A DNA stretch of 64,000 bases. It comes from Polytrichum commune. Lineage: Eukaryota; Streptophyta; Polytrichopsida; Polytrichales; Polytrichaceae. The stretch spans positions 17,843,501 to 17,907,500 of the forward strand of contig OX485805.1 in assembly GCA_950295325.1 (NCBI GenBank), in the 5' to 3' direction. Within the stretch, counting starts at the first letter, position 1; each line of letters starts with the position of its first letter. A program made the position numbers and the translations under genes. Of this stretch, positions 13,511 through 26,552 are shown piece by piece. The notes below the pieces were generated by a model, which saw only the letters and a list, made by a program, of their open reading frames with translations, was not told the DNA's origin and made no database searches.

Positions 13511-13721
13511 AACTTGTCCGGTTCAACTCATGGCAAAAAATAAATAATCTGCACAAATAAATCACATTGGTTGACAAATCATGGGTTTCGGTTACGCATT
13601 GTATGAAAACCACAACCAAAAACCTCCAGTTAACAACCAAAAATGACTTACTTGTGCATTTTCTCGTCATGATTCGCAATGGCCAAGTCGCAATTCAATG
13701 GATGGTTGCAATGGACAAGTT
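13511..13721. mobile_element. putative MITE, copy 2
   Basis: A 211-bp relative of the element at 8798-9006. It starts AACTTGTCCGGTTCAAC and ends with GGTTGCAATGGACAAGTT, an imperfect inverted repeat of the start. It shares the internal block CCTCCAGTTAACAACCAAAA. Short open frames crossing it on both strands are not gene-like. Confidence 0.5.
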
Positions 13722-14283
13722 TTTTTTGATAGGGTTTGCTATTGTTTTTCGAATCAAGTAGGTGTCTGACCTCTTGGGTTTGGTTGTGTCCAATGTGAAT
13801 ATGCTAGTAGATTATATTCCTCTATAGTTTATCTATACCAATTTCAAAGGTCCAATGGCTCATTCCCATTGGTCTCCTTCTTCCCCACCCCCTCTTTATG
13901 CCTTGTCATGTGCAACCTTCTACTCCTTGTGCTTGCCCGCCTCCAATTTATTTGTTGTGGCATTCTATTGCTCATTATAGTGTTGTTATTTAGAGGAATG
14001 GGCACAACAAGGTGAATTTATTCGTTCTAATTCAAGCAAGACATCACATACATTTTTGTTTAACAAATTTGTGGATAAAGGGGTTGATGACGGGTCAATG
14101 TCCATTCCTAGCTTTCCAAGTGGTGGTCTAAGCGGAACCACAAGAATGTTCTTAAATGTGAGGAACTTGTTCATGATGAAGTTTAAGCTCAATAGGTAAA
14201 TTCTTCAATGAAAAAAAAAACTTTGCAGAGTGTCCTCGTGCTCTTCATGTTATACAAAATGTTAGTATTTGAGAGAGAGACTA
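13722..14283. other. gene-free intergenic DNA
   Basis: Nothing recognisable was seen. Confidence 0.4.
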
Positions 14284-14474
14284 TGATCGGGGAGAACCGG
14301 CGGTTAGTTACAGATGAACCGGTTGAGTTTGAAAAATAATCGGTTGAAGTTCAAGACTTCAGGAGAATTACCGATCACTTTAGAGGAATTCATGGAATAC
14401 ACCTCAAATTAATGTAGAAAAACCGAAGCATGTCAACATGTAACTGGTTAGACTTGCAAACACTAGGATCTCAA
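14284..14474 (+). repeat. dispersed repeat, arm 1 (inverted partner at 27699-27890)
   Basis: This ~190-bp block, rich in ACCGGTT-type motifs, matches the reverse complement of 27699-27890 at close to 90% identity by eye. Shared landmarks include GATGAACCGGTTGAGTTTGA-like, GAGAATTACCGATCA and GTCAACATGTAACTGGTTA motifs in the same order. It carries no coding capacity, and the element type is unknown. Confidence 0.7.
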
Positions 14475-14504
14475 CTGATTATACCCTAAAACCTCCCCAG
14501 TCAC

Positions 14505-14534
14505 CAGAGAGAGGGAGAGAGAGAGAGAGAGAGA
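14505..14534. repeat. (GA)n microsatellite
   Basis: AG repeat with one GGG interruption. It is followed by ACCTTGATCATAGCCCCTAG, similar to the sequence after the GA tract at 5325-5348. Confidence 0.85.
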
Positions 14535-15700
14535 CATTAATCCATGGGGTAGGCGTGAACCAAGAATGCTTTACCTTGATCATAGCCCCTAGCTCATATG
14601 TTTATTGTGCATGGCTATGAGACAAATGACGATAATGTCCGTGCTTTAGTGAGTGTGTCCAATCCACAAATGTCAACGCTTATTTAGTGAATGTGTTGTA
14701 CCATGCATTCAAGGAGTTATCCTATTTGCTCATTTTCTTGTCATGCACGCAATTCCTTTTGCAAGCTTTGAATTGTGGAATGGGTTGTTTTATTGGAATC
14801 TTCATGGGCCATTCTTCCTCAGGATTACTAGGTGGTATGCAATTTAATGCACAAAATACATCACATGTTCATCAACACTTACCTCACAACATTTGGCATA
14901 AATCGTCCCAGAGGTTTGTTTGGACCTAGTTGATGCGGTTGGCAATTTCACAATGTATATTTGTAGCAAAATTCTTACCATATTGCAATTGAATATAACA
15001 AGCTTGTTTGCTTAGGTTAAAATGCAGTGGCTAGTGCATTACCTCCACCAATTCTTTCAGACATGAAACATTGTAGGTATTTTGATCAAAGCATTTCCTT
15101 ATTGACAATAAGTTTCCAAATGTATTGAGAAATAAACATAAAAACAACTAGAAATTTATGTGTGTTTTTTTTTTGCCTTCCATAGTAGTTGAAAAAATCA
15201 TTGTAAAATGCCTAGTAAAAGCCCAAATGCGAAAACATTCATCCTTTATCATAATAGAACGTATTCTTTGTTCATAAGGATAGTATAATTTACATTGCCA
15301 TTCTCGGATATAGTAAAATACGACAAGATCTTGTGAGTGAAGTGTATTGTTCATTGACAAACACAATCATATGCTTCAAACTTCATGCAGTCATGTAAAG
15401 AACTAGTTTGACCTATGTCAATATGGCCTGTTGCACATGACATAATCAATCGCTCATCCAAGAAAAAAATGATTATCAAAACTCGTCACAATTATTCATT
15501 CGCGGAGAGGTAATATCATCCACAATTCCCAAATTATGTCCATGAACTGACCATTTATGACTGATAACTAACTCGAGTAGGTGGATGATTCATTGCTCCC
15601 AGGACTCTTCGTCTCGTTAGTTATTTAGTCCATATTTTATGGATGAAGTGTACTTTTCATCCATAAACACGGTCATATTCTTCGACCTTAATGTACTCAT
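14535..15700. other. gene-free intergenic DNA
   Basis: No recognisable gene. Composition rises in complexity and GC near 15700, where the leader region of the downstream gene begins. Confidence 0.35.
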
Positions 15701-17436
15701 GTGAGGAAGGTCGGTAATTGACGGAGGGTAGCAGGCCCGATGACAGAGCCAATCAATCAGATCGTGGCTACGGCGAGACTAGCTCCAAAGATCGGCGTAC
15801 AGATTCTTCTGCATTCGATGGCTATTTGGAGTTGCGTGAAATCGCGAGTGCGGTGGCAGCAAGCATCTAAGTAACGGTGCGTCCCGTAGCTGTTTACTCC
15901 CTACTTTGAGCAACTTACAATAGTTTTGCTTCATGGCCTTGTTTGGATTGGAGAATTGGATGATTTGATTGCATAGGGTTGAGGGAGAGAATGTTGCCGG
16001 CAGTAGCTCATGCAGACGCCATGCATTTGGACTTATATAATATGGAGAGGAATTTATCTGCTTCTTGAAGCTTCGGATAGTTGTGGTCTTCGGCCGTATT
16101 AAGGCAAGGGGGTCCGATGATCGGATAGTTTACTAGGGTTTTGAGTGAGCTGTCAGTGGTGGTGGGGAATCGTTTGCAGAGGAGCGAAATGGCCAGCCCT
16201 TTGAGAAGGCCTAGGGCGGATGATAACAATGGACCAGAGGATGAGTGCGATCTGCTCAAGCTGATCCAAGCCGCCGTGGGGATGTGGAGACGCTGATGGA
16301 CCACATTGAACACCTTGGAAACGAGGTTCGCACTGCCGATCTTCAATTGTTGCAACCTCTTGCATCCTTTACTTGTAGGCGTCAGACGACATTTTAAGGA
16401 GGATCAATCCGAACGAAACCCAAACATTACAGCGCTAGAACCGAGCATTGTTTGCTCGAGCGATTGTTAATTCGCTTGACAGATAATGCGAGCATGTCAC
16501 TCCTTGGAAGTAGGTCGAATTTGGTCGAGTAGGTCAGATGTTGACTTACTCGTTACCCTTACCGGAATGTCGGCTTTCTGTTTGTCTCGAGATGGACTCA
16601 ATTCCACGCTATCAGTCGAAAGGGAGAGCTGGTTGATATAGGGATCTAGCGGACCAAATGCGATTCGCGAATTTCCTTCAATGCATGCCCTCCAGCTAGT
16701 CATAAATTATCGTCATACTAAGCCAACCACAAAATGGAATACAGTTCTCTGGTGCTTAATTACACATGAATTTGAAGTTTTGTGCTATGTATTGCTGAAT
16801 GTGGACTGTTCCTGTGCAATATTTGGATGGTAACTCTGGTTACTGTTTGGAGGCAAGCTTGTCGAGAGTGTAGTGATGCCTGTGGCAATGTCAGATTTGT
16901 CAGTGTCGAAGCGTCTTCGTTAAAGATAGTGTGAAGTTTAATTAGCGGATGCTTGCTTTTTTGGATGTGCATACGCATCGCAGCTAATTGTTGATCTGAT
17001 TACTATAATGTGGTTCTTGAAAAGAGAGCTACTTAGTCTCCATGTAGCATCCATGGAGCAAGTGGCAACAAGAAGGCTTTTATGGACTGGAGGATTATCT
17101 TACTGTTAAGTGCAACTCTCGCTATTCATTAACGTCTGGACAACTTGTGCACGCAGTTGTTAGAGTCCCGGCGAAGCTTGATGAAGTGGAAAGTTCGCTT
17201 GATCAAACACGAAAAGGATCCAAAGACACTCACAATGAATGATCTTCAACTAAGGGGCCAATAATCGACGGCTCTATTGGACGTAATGGTTCTGTTAGTA
17301 AAGGGAGTCTCCCTTTAGTGGGAGCCCTTGAAGAAAGCTGGAGTAGGTATTACACCTTCGCAGTGCAAGAAATTTTCATTTCGGGAGCAGCAGCCAGATT
17401 TTTCCGGACCTGATCGGGCGACTGGAGCAGCCAGCC
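15701..17436 (+). promoter_or_regulatory. upstream / 5' leader region of the BIG gene with short ORFs
   Basis: The sequence becomes less repetitive and more GC-balanced than the intergenic DNA on its left, as expected for the promoter and 5' leader of the gene starting at 17437. It contains a 44-codon open frame at 15740-15874 and a 35-codon frame at 16189-16296. Either could be an upstream ORF, an exon of a small separate gene, or chance. I cannot see a decisive TATA box or transcription start, so the extent of the leader is unknown. Confidence 0.35.
16189..16397 (+). pseudogene. coding-like fragment with an internal frame change, unidentified
   Basis: An ATG at 16189 opens 35 codons ending at 16296, with a tail reading DECDLLKLIQAAVG. 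The adjoining frame continues with DVETLMDHIEHLGNEV and LQLLQPLASF up to a stop at 16395-16397. Both halves look like acidic-amphipathic protein rather than random translation, and a single-base indel near 16280 would explain the frame change. I do not recognise the protein. It lies ~1 kb upstream of the BIG start on the same strand. It could be a broken gene, an exon with a sequencing error, or chance. Confidence 0.25.
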
Positions 17437-20400
17437 ATGGCGACAGATGCAGCTCCCACGAAATCGAACAGCAGGCTTGAGAGAGTAGTTTCGCCGGCAT
17501 TGGATAAAGTGGTCAAGAATGCGGCCTGGCGGAAGCATAATAAGCTGGTGACGGATTGTAAGGCTGCGATTGAGAAGCTCGCTGCAAATGATGCCGAGGT
17601 GCCTTCCAGTTCGGTTCAGAGTGCTTTGTACGAAGACAATGCATTGTGTTACAGTGCACTTTTCGCAGAGTCCATGGTCCGGCCCCTTATTGGAGCCTGC
17701 CAGACTGCGTACCCTAGGGTTGTGGAGCCTGCTCTTGATTGCCTACAGAAGCTGATTGCGCATGGCCACTTGCGTGGGGAGATGGATGCCCTCACCCCGG
17801 ATAACAAACTTCTAGCGGAGGTCCGTGCTAATATACAGGATAATCTCTCTCAATTTCTAGTATATCCATAAGTGTTTCATTAGTTTTTGTGAGACCTAGT
17901 GGGCTCCACGGTATGCAAAATTTTGGGTGTATTTTTTGAACAGTTAGCAGCTTGGCTGAGGAGGTGTCTCGTGGAGACTCCTTCAGGATTGTTCCAGAAT
18001 ATTCATGATGTTTGTTGCTAGTCGAAATGTCAACTGCATGCGGAACATTATTTGCTCTGTGGTCAACTAATTTTTTTTGGTCAGAAGTAGTTGACTGAGA
18101 CTCGCCACTTGATCACAGTGCTGTGACTTGGATGTCTTTGAAAGGTTAAGATCTGGAACACTTATGCAGCATGACGGGTGCAGATTATGGAGGCGGTGTG
18201 CAATTGTTACGATTTAGCTGAAGAGGGCATTGAGCTGCTGGTTCTGAAGACCCTTTTATCTGCTGTGACCTCCACCTCGTTGCGAGTGCATGGTGACAGT
18301 TTGCTGAAGGCAGTCCGCACTTGTTATAACATTTATTTGGCCAGCACATTTCGGGTTAACCAGACGACAGCCAAAGCTTCACTAACTCAAATGCTGGTGA
18401 TAGTTTTCCAAAGAATGGAAGCAGACTCTTCTAATGTGACGGTGCAGCCCATTGTTGTGGCAGATCTTATGGAACCAGCTGAGCGGTCAGATGCGGACAC
18501 AAATGTAACACTGTTTGTCCAAGGTTTTATTACGAGAGTTGTCCAGGATATCGAAGGAGTGATAAGCCCAGCGCCTGCATTAAAGACCATGCAATCCATA
18601 CAATATGATGGTGCATTTGAAGCAACAGTCACAGAGAGCAGCAATTCTAGCGATTTATTTGGTTCAACTGACAAGGATATGCTGGATGCCAAGTACTGGG
18701 AAATTAACATGTACAAGAACGCCCTTGATCAGAATAGGAAAGCTGGTGAAATGGGGGATGGAGATATGGACAAAGATGGAGATGGAGAGGTTCAAATAAC
18801 TAACAAGCTACGGCGTGATGCCTTCTTGGTATTCAGGGCACTTTGTAAGCTCTCTATGAAGAATGCTCCACTAGATGGTATCACGGATGCATTTTCCATT
18901 CGTGGAAAGATTGTATCATTGGAGCTTTTAAAAATCCTTCTAGAGAATGCTGGAACTATATTCCGCACCAGCGACAGGTACTAATGCAATCAAAGTTATG
19001 TTTGTTTATGATCAGACAATACAATTGTAATTCTTGATGAAGCAATATGTTAATAGGTAAAGGTGTCCAGAAATCTGCTTCGCATACAAATATTCACCTG
19101 GCCTGGATCATCTGAAGTGGCTGGGCTACAATATTATAAGACACACAGTTCAAAGCTCATAATTTAGGTCAGCCGAGCCTCTGACATTCTGACTAAAACT
19201 TGAAATCTATTTAGACATTGAATTTGAGACATAGTAATGAAGTGCCATGAGTGTATGGGTTCTAACATCACTGTGATGGTCTAAGGTGGATCTTTGTAGA
19301 GCGTCTTAATCGCTCTTACAACTCAGGCTGAAGATGATTTACATGAGCTGGCATTCTCACAGCTTGCAGATCAGCCGTCCTGAAAGCACAATTTCCACAT
19401 TAGCCTGATTCACAAGAATAGAATTGGTCACAGGTCTAATGTGCTGAGGTCCTAATGGATTATATTTTTGTATAATCAACTTCTGATCCTCATTGATTGG
19501 CCATTTTCTGCATGATTGTTGCAGATTCTTGGGGGCTATCAAGCAGTATTTATGTCTTTCACTACTCAAGAACAGTGCTTCATCACTGATGAACGTATTC
19601 CAGCTTTCTTGCTCAATTTTCATGAGCCTTGTCTCAAGATTCAGGGCTGGTTTGAAAGCAGAGATTGGAGTTTTCTTTCCTATGATCGTGCTTCGGGTTT
19701 TGGAGAATGTTGCACATGCCAATTTTTCTCAAAAAACGATTGTTTTACGGTTTTTGGAGAAAATTTGTGTGGATCCACAGGTTCTGGTTGATATTTTTGT
19801 AAACTACGACTGTGATGTAGATTCATCTAATGTTTTTGAAAGGTAAGACTTGACCCAATATATATATATTTTAATATTTCTTTTTCATGTGCATTCTCTT
19901 ATGTACATTCTTACACATTATTGACTGCAACCAACCCAAGCCAGATGTGAAGGACGTACTAGATGGAGATGATGATTTTCAACATGCAAAAGGTGTGCAG
20001 GATGGTGAATGGTCTTTTGAAGACTGCACAAGGAATACCTCCAGGTGCAGAAAGCAGCTTGGCTCCAGCTCAGGATGCAGCCTTGAAATTGGCGGCTATT
20101 AAGTGCCTGGTTGGGGTCTTGCGGTCGATGGGCAATTGGATGAATCGTCAGTTACGACTGAGCGATTCATCTCCTTATTTGAAGTCTAATGATGGTGAAG
20201 AAAGCAGAAGTGAAGTGTCTGCCACAGTGCCTGGTGCAGGTATTGGTTTTGAAGCAAGGGAGGACAATGTGGAGGCCAGCGGTTCTGAGAGTCATCCCTC
20301 TGAAGAAACATCAGAAGTAGCTACTTTTGAGCAAAGGCGTGCTCACAAACTGGAGGTTCAGGTAGTAGCAATGTGTGAGCTTAAATTAATTTAGAACATT

Positions 20401-23400
20401 CTAGTGTAGAAGGTGCATGCATGTATTTGGGATGGATCTGAGATTCTAATCAGGATTGTACTTGCAGGAAGGTATATCACTGTTTAATAAGAAGCCTCGC
20501 AAAGGTATTGAGTTCTTGATAAAAGCCAATAAAGTGGGAGAATCTGCTGAGGAAGTGGCTAGTTTCTTGCGGGATGGGACTGGCTTAGATAAGACCATGA
20601 TTGGAGATTATCTGGGAGAAAAAGAAGATTTTTCTTTGAAGGTGATGCATGCATATGTGGACTCCTTCAATTTCCAAAGCATGGACTTTGATGAAGCAAT
20701 CAGAGCTTTCTTGTTGGGCTTCAGACTTCCAGGGGAGGCTCAGAAAATTGATAGGATTATGGAAAAATTTGCTGAGTGTTACTGCAAATGCAACCCCAAG
20801 GCTTTCACTAGTGCTGATACAGCTTATGTTCTTGGCTACTCTGTTATCTTGCTCAACACTGATGCCCACAATCCCATGGTTAAAAGCAAGGTTAGTGGCC
20901 TTCACATTTTTGAGTGGTAATGCTCTGGATACGCTATACTGAATACTCACACATTCATAGTATCTTTGCCCAAGAAAGATATAAAGCTCAGATGTATAGT
21001 ATGTACAGATTTCTCACCTGCATTAATTTTCTTCACAATATTCATCTACCTACAGCAATTAAAGAATTTAGTGCATTTGTCTCTGCTGCTTACACTTCAT
21101 TTCGGCAAAATAGGCTCTTGACTTGTGCTCATTCTTTTTGTCCTTTTTAAATTCCTTCCAAATTCTATGAGTTTTTGACTGTTTGTAAGTCTTTCATTAC
21201 TTCATGCACCATGATATGTGGTTCAAGGTCATTATATTTTGTCTTTTGAAATCAGAGAAACATTACATTACTAGCTGGTTGTTGATGGTTTACTTGCTAG
21301 GTATCTATATTTACCAGCCTTCCCTTCTTGGCAGATGTCAAAGGCAGAGTTCATTCGAAACAATCGAGGAATTGATGATGGTAGCGATATCCCAGAAGAC
21401 TTTATGAGTGCCTTGTATGACCGCATAGTGTTGAATGAAATCAAAATGAAGGATGACACAGTGGCACCCACTAAGCAGACTACCAATGTGAACAGGATGC
21501 TAGGATTAGATGCAATTCTCAATATTGTTGTGCGGAGGGCTCCTGAAGGATCCAAGGAGATGGAGACAAGCGATGATGTGATTCGCCATATGCAGGAGCA
21601 GTTTAAGGCAAAGGCTGGCAAATCTGAGTATGTTCTGTTCAACTTGTAGGTTGTCAAATGAATTTCTTCTTGTTGTGGCTTTTACACCTCGATAGTTCTT
21701 TGGTTCTCCAAGAACCCGCATTATGCAGGATTTGATCACAATGAAAAGTGATTTAGCACTCTTAAGAGGAGGATATAATTTTTGACAACTTTGACAGAGT
21801 CTTGCATGCAAATCATGGTGGCATTGAGAAGAATATTGAATTTCTGAACATCCAAATTTGATGGATAAATATCTTTAAGTACTGTGCTTTGTATGTTCTT
21901 GCTGCAGTCAAAGAGTTGAAAGGTTTGAGGTTGGTATAGGTAATGTCTCTAGAATAGTAAGAGGCGGTGTAATGGTCTGTTCCATGATGGCTCCTTGCTT
22001 GATCAAGTTGACTTTGTACACAGGTCGATCTACTATGCAGCTTCAGATGTAGAAGTGTTAAGGCCTATGGTGGAAGTTACTTGGGCTCCTATGCTGGCTG
22101 CATTTAGCGTACCGCTTGACAAAAGTGAAAACGAGGTTGTCACATTTCAGTGTCTTGAGGGCTTTCGTCGTGCCATCCACATCATGGCTGTTTTGTGCAT
22201 GCGCACTCAACGAGATGCATTCCTTACCTCCCTTGCCAAGTTTACTTCACTTCATTCTGCAGCAGACATTAAGCAGAAGAATATTGATGCTATGAAGGTA
22301 CTTCTGAACCTAAACACTTAAAATTAGATTTTACCTTGTCATGAAGGCTATGTGTGTAGGGAGTTTCAGATTGAGCCCCTGCCAGTGCCATCTATTTGAT
22401 GCCACTCCATTTGACCAAATATAGCCATTCTTTAATGCTACGCACTCATTGCAACCTCTTGATCTGCACAATTCGATTTGTGTTCTCTGAATTGAAATAT
22501 CAATGTGCAGGCTATTATCTCCATTGCAGATGAAGATGGTAATTATTTACAGGATGCCTGGGAGCACATTTTGATGTGCGTCTCACGTTTTGAACACCTT
22601 CACCTTATTGGTGAAGGTGCCCCTCCAGATGCAACTTTTTTTGCAGCTCCTCAGGGTGACACTGACCGACGACAATCTGTCAAAGGCCCTTTGTTGCCAG
22701 TCTTGAGGCGGAAGACCCAAGGAAGGTTACAGTATGCAGCTGCAGCAGCAAGAAGAGGATCTTATGATAGTGCTGGTGTAGGAGGCGGATCTGCTGGGGC
22801 TGTTACTACGGAGCAAATGATTAATCTTGTGTCTAACCTCAACATGCTTGAGCAGATAGGCAGTTTTGAGGTGAACAAGATTTTTACACGCAGCCAGAGG
22901 CTGAACAGTGAAGCAATTGTTGACTTTGTGAAGGCTTTGTGCAAAGTATCCATGGAGGAGTTGCGCTACCCAAGCGACCCCCGAGTGTTCAGCTTGACCA
23001 AAATTGTGGAGATATCGTAAGTGACAAAATCTATTCAAAATTTTTACTCTTGACCCTGACTGTTATGTATATCCTTTTTGGTGATACTAGTTTACTTGGT
23101 TCACCAACTGCTGGCATATGCTCATGACAATGCCTTGGTCCACCATCTTAGGTCAAAGCAGATGTAGATCTAACATCCTTCAAAGCTTCTGAAACACCTT
23201 GAAGTATAGGAGTTTGAGCAATTTAGAAGTTCCAAATTTTATTATGCATAAAAGCTACATTTGGATTTGTCAATTATTCAAGAGCTCCTCCAAAGATTTA
23301 TTTAATAGCTCTGAAGGTCAATTGTTGTTATGAATTGGATACATTGTATGAGCTGGAGTAGAAGTGTCCAATAACAACAAATGCTTTTTGCAGGCATTTC

Positions 23401-26248
23401 AACATGGATCGCATCAGGCTAGTCTGGTCAAAGATGTGGAGTGTTCTTGCCGACTACTTTGTAACAGTTGGCTGTGCAGAGAATCTTTCTGTTGCAATGT
23501 ATGCTATGGACTCACTGCGGCAGTTGGCAATGAAATTTCTGGAACGAGAGGAACTTGCAAACTACAACTTTCAAAACGAATTTATGAAGCCTTTTGTTAT
23601 AGTCATGCGCAAGAGTAGTTCTCTAGAGATCCGAGAGCTGATTATTCGTTGTGTCTCTCAAATGGTGTTTGCTCGTGTTGGGAATGTGAAATCAGGGTGG
23701 AAGATCATGTTCATGGTACTGGCCTGCCAGCTCATATTTCTGTATTCAGTGCTGCCTTTGCCTCTGATATGTGTCCAGTTGTAGTTCTTGGCAGTATATT
23801 AAAGATTTGAGGTGATTTGCATGCAAAATAGTTTCACCTTTTTCACTTCAAATGTTTGCAGCGTAATCTGGACTAAATTGTCTGGAAAGGTGAGAATGTT
23901 AAGATAGGTGTGTATGTGGGCTTGCCAAGTACCATGTTTTAGCAATTTCTTGAGAGATATTATGAGGTCTAAAATGTCAAAACATAACATTTTCTCCTCA
24001 TACATGCAGGTATTTACAACAGCAGCCACAGATGAGCATAAGTCAATTGTGCTGCTTGCATTTGAGACCATAGAGAAGATTGTGCGGGAGTATTTCCCCT
24101 ACATTACTGAGACAGAGACTACTACTTTTACAGACTGTGTAAACTGCCTCATTGCTTTCACCAACAGCAGGTTTAATAAGGATGTGAGCTTGAATGCAAT
24201 TGCTTTCTTGCGATTCTGTGCCCTGAAGCTGGCCGAAGGAGAGCTTGGTGCCTCTGCTCGCATCAAGTCTCTTGCCTCTCCAAAACAGGGGGAGGAGCCT
24301 TCTACCTTCACAGACAAAGATGATCATCTCTACTTCTGGTTCCCATTACTTGCAGGTACTCCCAACTTCTAATCAAAGAATCTATTTGAAAATTTCATTC
24401 AATGCTTGCTTAAATATATTTGAGATTCAAGGGGTAGGCAGTCAGCACTGCTGCAAAACTGCAAATTATAAGCCTGTATTGCTTTTCGAAAAGTAACTGA
24501 AGTATTTCTCTTCATAAGAAATTAAGATCTTTTTGTAGGTACAATTTTGATACTTTATTCGTGTGAACAGGTGAAACACTGTCTTGGATGTTTTTCACAA
24601 AATTGCCCTTGTGGACTTGTGTGTGGAAATTACTAACAGACCTGTTAATTCTTTGCAGGGTTGTCTGAGCTCACCTTTGATTCTCGTCCTGATATTCGCA
24701 AGAGTGCACTTGAGGTGTTGTTTGACACTCTTCGCTCTCATGGAGATAAATTCTCTCCTGGCTTGTGGGAGAAAGTCTTTGATTCAGTTCTCTTTCCCAT
24801 ATTTGACTATGTCCGCGGCGCTATGGAACCTGCAACACTAGGAGATGATGACTCGGAAAAGGAACAAGCAGAAGTAGAGATGGATGCTTGGCTTTATGAA
24901 ACTTGTACACTAGCCCTGCAGCTTGTCGTGGACTTATTTGTAAAATTCTACCCTGTTGTGAACCCTCTCCTGGGAAAGATTTTGTCACTATTGACTGGCT
25001 TCATCAAACGTCCTCACAAAAGCTTAGCAGCTATTGGTGTGGCTGCCTTTGCACGGTTGATGAACAATGCTGGGGATTTGTTCTCAGATGTGAAATGGGA
25101 AGAATTCCTCAGGGGTCTCCAGGATGCTGTAGTCGAATCGCTTCCTGACCTCACCAAACTTGTCACAACTGCAAGAGATGAACAGGCTAATAATCTTTCC
25201 CAGCATTCTGTCTCACCTCATAATGGACTTGAAAGCCAGGATGGAAAAGAGCCCCCAGTCCTACAACAACTTCTTGGAGATATTAAATGTCGCACAGCTG
25301 TGCAGCTCCTGCTTGTCCAGGTCTGAACTCTTTCATGCTTGCAATCTGAAGTTCTTAGGATTTTGCTTTTACGAGATTTGGTCTACTTAATCGTCTCTCA
25401 TATCTTTCCCTTTGTAAATTAAGGCTTCCTTATTTTAGTCACTTGCCTACTAATGAATTTTTTGAAGGAGGTGTATCAAGATATAATACAGTATCTTCAT
25501 GCAGGTTCGTGTTGTCCTTTACTTTCTCCTCGGTGGTATTCAAGTTGCAGAAGGTGTAATTTGGTCTTGACTCAAAGAACAAACCCTAGAGATGTAGCTT
25601 GATGATGCAGTGATGAATGTCTATCAGTCACCTCTGATGTTGCATTTTGTTACCTGACAGGCAATGACAGAATTGTACACCTCACATGGTAGACAGCTTT
25701 CAGCTGCAAATACAAGTCTCTTGTTAGACACACTCCATACAGTGGCAGCTCATGCCCATGAGGTAAATGGTGACCATGCCCTGCGACAGCAACTTCAAGA
25801 GCTTCAGCTATTGCCAGATCCACCATTGTTACGTGTGGAGAGCGAAGCTTACCAGGCATATCTCACTATACTGCAACAATTGGCTGTGGATAACCCCTTG
25901 ACTGCTAAGGATGTGGACGTCGAAAGACGACTCGTTGAGCTTTGTGAAGAAGTTTTGCGCCTGTATATTTCCACCTCGACCGCGACCGCGGTGTCCATCA
26001 AGAAACCGCGCTGGGTGGTTCCTCTTGGATCTGCGCGAAGGCGGGAATTAGTAGCACGTGCCCCACTGGTGGTTGCAACTCTCCAAGTAGTCAGTGGTCT
26101 CAAGGATGCTTCATTTCAACAGTACTTGATTCGATTCTTCCCCTTGCTTGCAGGGTTGGTGAGTTGTGAACATGGATCTGGAGAAGTGCAATTGGCATTG
26201 AGTGACATGTTTAGCAACTGGATTGGTCCCATTCTCTTACAAGCATAA
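17437..26248 (+). CDS. BIG-family Sec7 guanine-nucleotide exchange factor for ARF GTPases (12 exons)
   Basis: Exons: 17437-17820, 18184-18977, 19525-19842, 20001-20361, 20468-20890, 21335-21627, 22024-22297, 22511-23016, 23394-23715, 24010-24355, 24659-25320, 25661-26248. All 11 introns are GT-AG, phases match across every junction, and the product is 1756 aa, close to the usual ~1700-1800 for plant BIGs. The start ATG sits in a strong context (GCCATGG). Architecture: DCB region (about 1-230), HUS region with the NYDCD box (486-490), Sec7 domain (about 610-805) with [10 protein letters not shown] and catalytic Glu709, then HDS/C-terminal repeats ending [14 protein letters not shown]. The family swaps GDP for GTP on ARF1-class GTPases at the trans-Golgi/TGN for coat recruitment and secretory or vacuolar traffic. 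Blocks such as [25 protein letters not shown] and [20 protein letters not shown] place it with plant BIG1-4, most like BIG2/BIG3, not the more divergent BIG5. No stop or frameshift interrupts it. The UTR limits are not determined. Confidence 0.95.
20330..21480 (+). other. Sec7 catalytic domain region of the BIG gene (end of exon 4, exons 5 and 6)
   Basis: Exon 5 encodes most of the Sec7 fold, and its Glu codon at 20735-20737 in LPGEAQ is the glutamic finger that displaces GDP/Mg from ARF. The stretch [20 protein letters not shown] plus the first codon of exon 6 (Met) carries Tyr-Ser, Asp and Met at the four positions (ARNO 190, 191, 198 and 208) that set brefeldin A sensitivity. By that rule the enzyme should be brefeldin A-sensitive. 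Sec7 ends near NEIKMKDD in exon 6. Confidence 0.85.
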
Positions 26249-26515
26249 GGACGTGCAGGTAACAATAATCTCAAATTGTCATCACAGGTATCCATAATTG
26301 CAGTGATCCAAGTGAAATTGTAGATTCTTTGAAAAATTCTAGCTTCCATTATTTTATTCATATTGTTAGGTAGGCCTAGACTATTGCAACTGTACCTGTA
26401 GGTTTCTTCAGTTGAGCCACCATCGAGGTACCATTCCAGTTTTGTTAGTTACTAATATCTAATTTTTTGTCTCGCTGGAGATGCACCAGTAAGGCTACTT
26501 GAATATTGTCTTCTC

Positions 26516-26525
<10 letters not shown>

Positions 26526-26552
<27 letters not shown>
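26526..26552. repeat. (TA)n microsatellite
   Basis: About 13 consecutive TA units lie ~280 bp beyond the stop codon of the BIG gene. Confidence 0.9.

Noticed and set aside
16008-16355. 115-codon minus-strand frame upstream of the BIG gene
   Set aside because: It overlaps the more protein-like plus-strand text and shows no recognisable family.
19357-19791. Alternative frames within and before BIG exon 3
   Set aside because: They are shadows of the exon at 19525-19842, which is fixed by splice sites, phase and conserved protein sequence.
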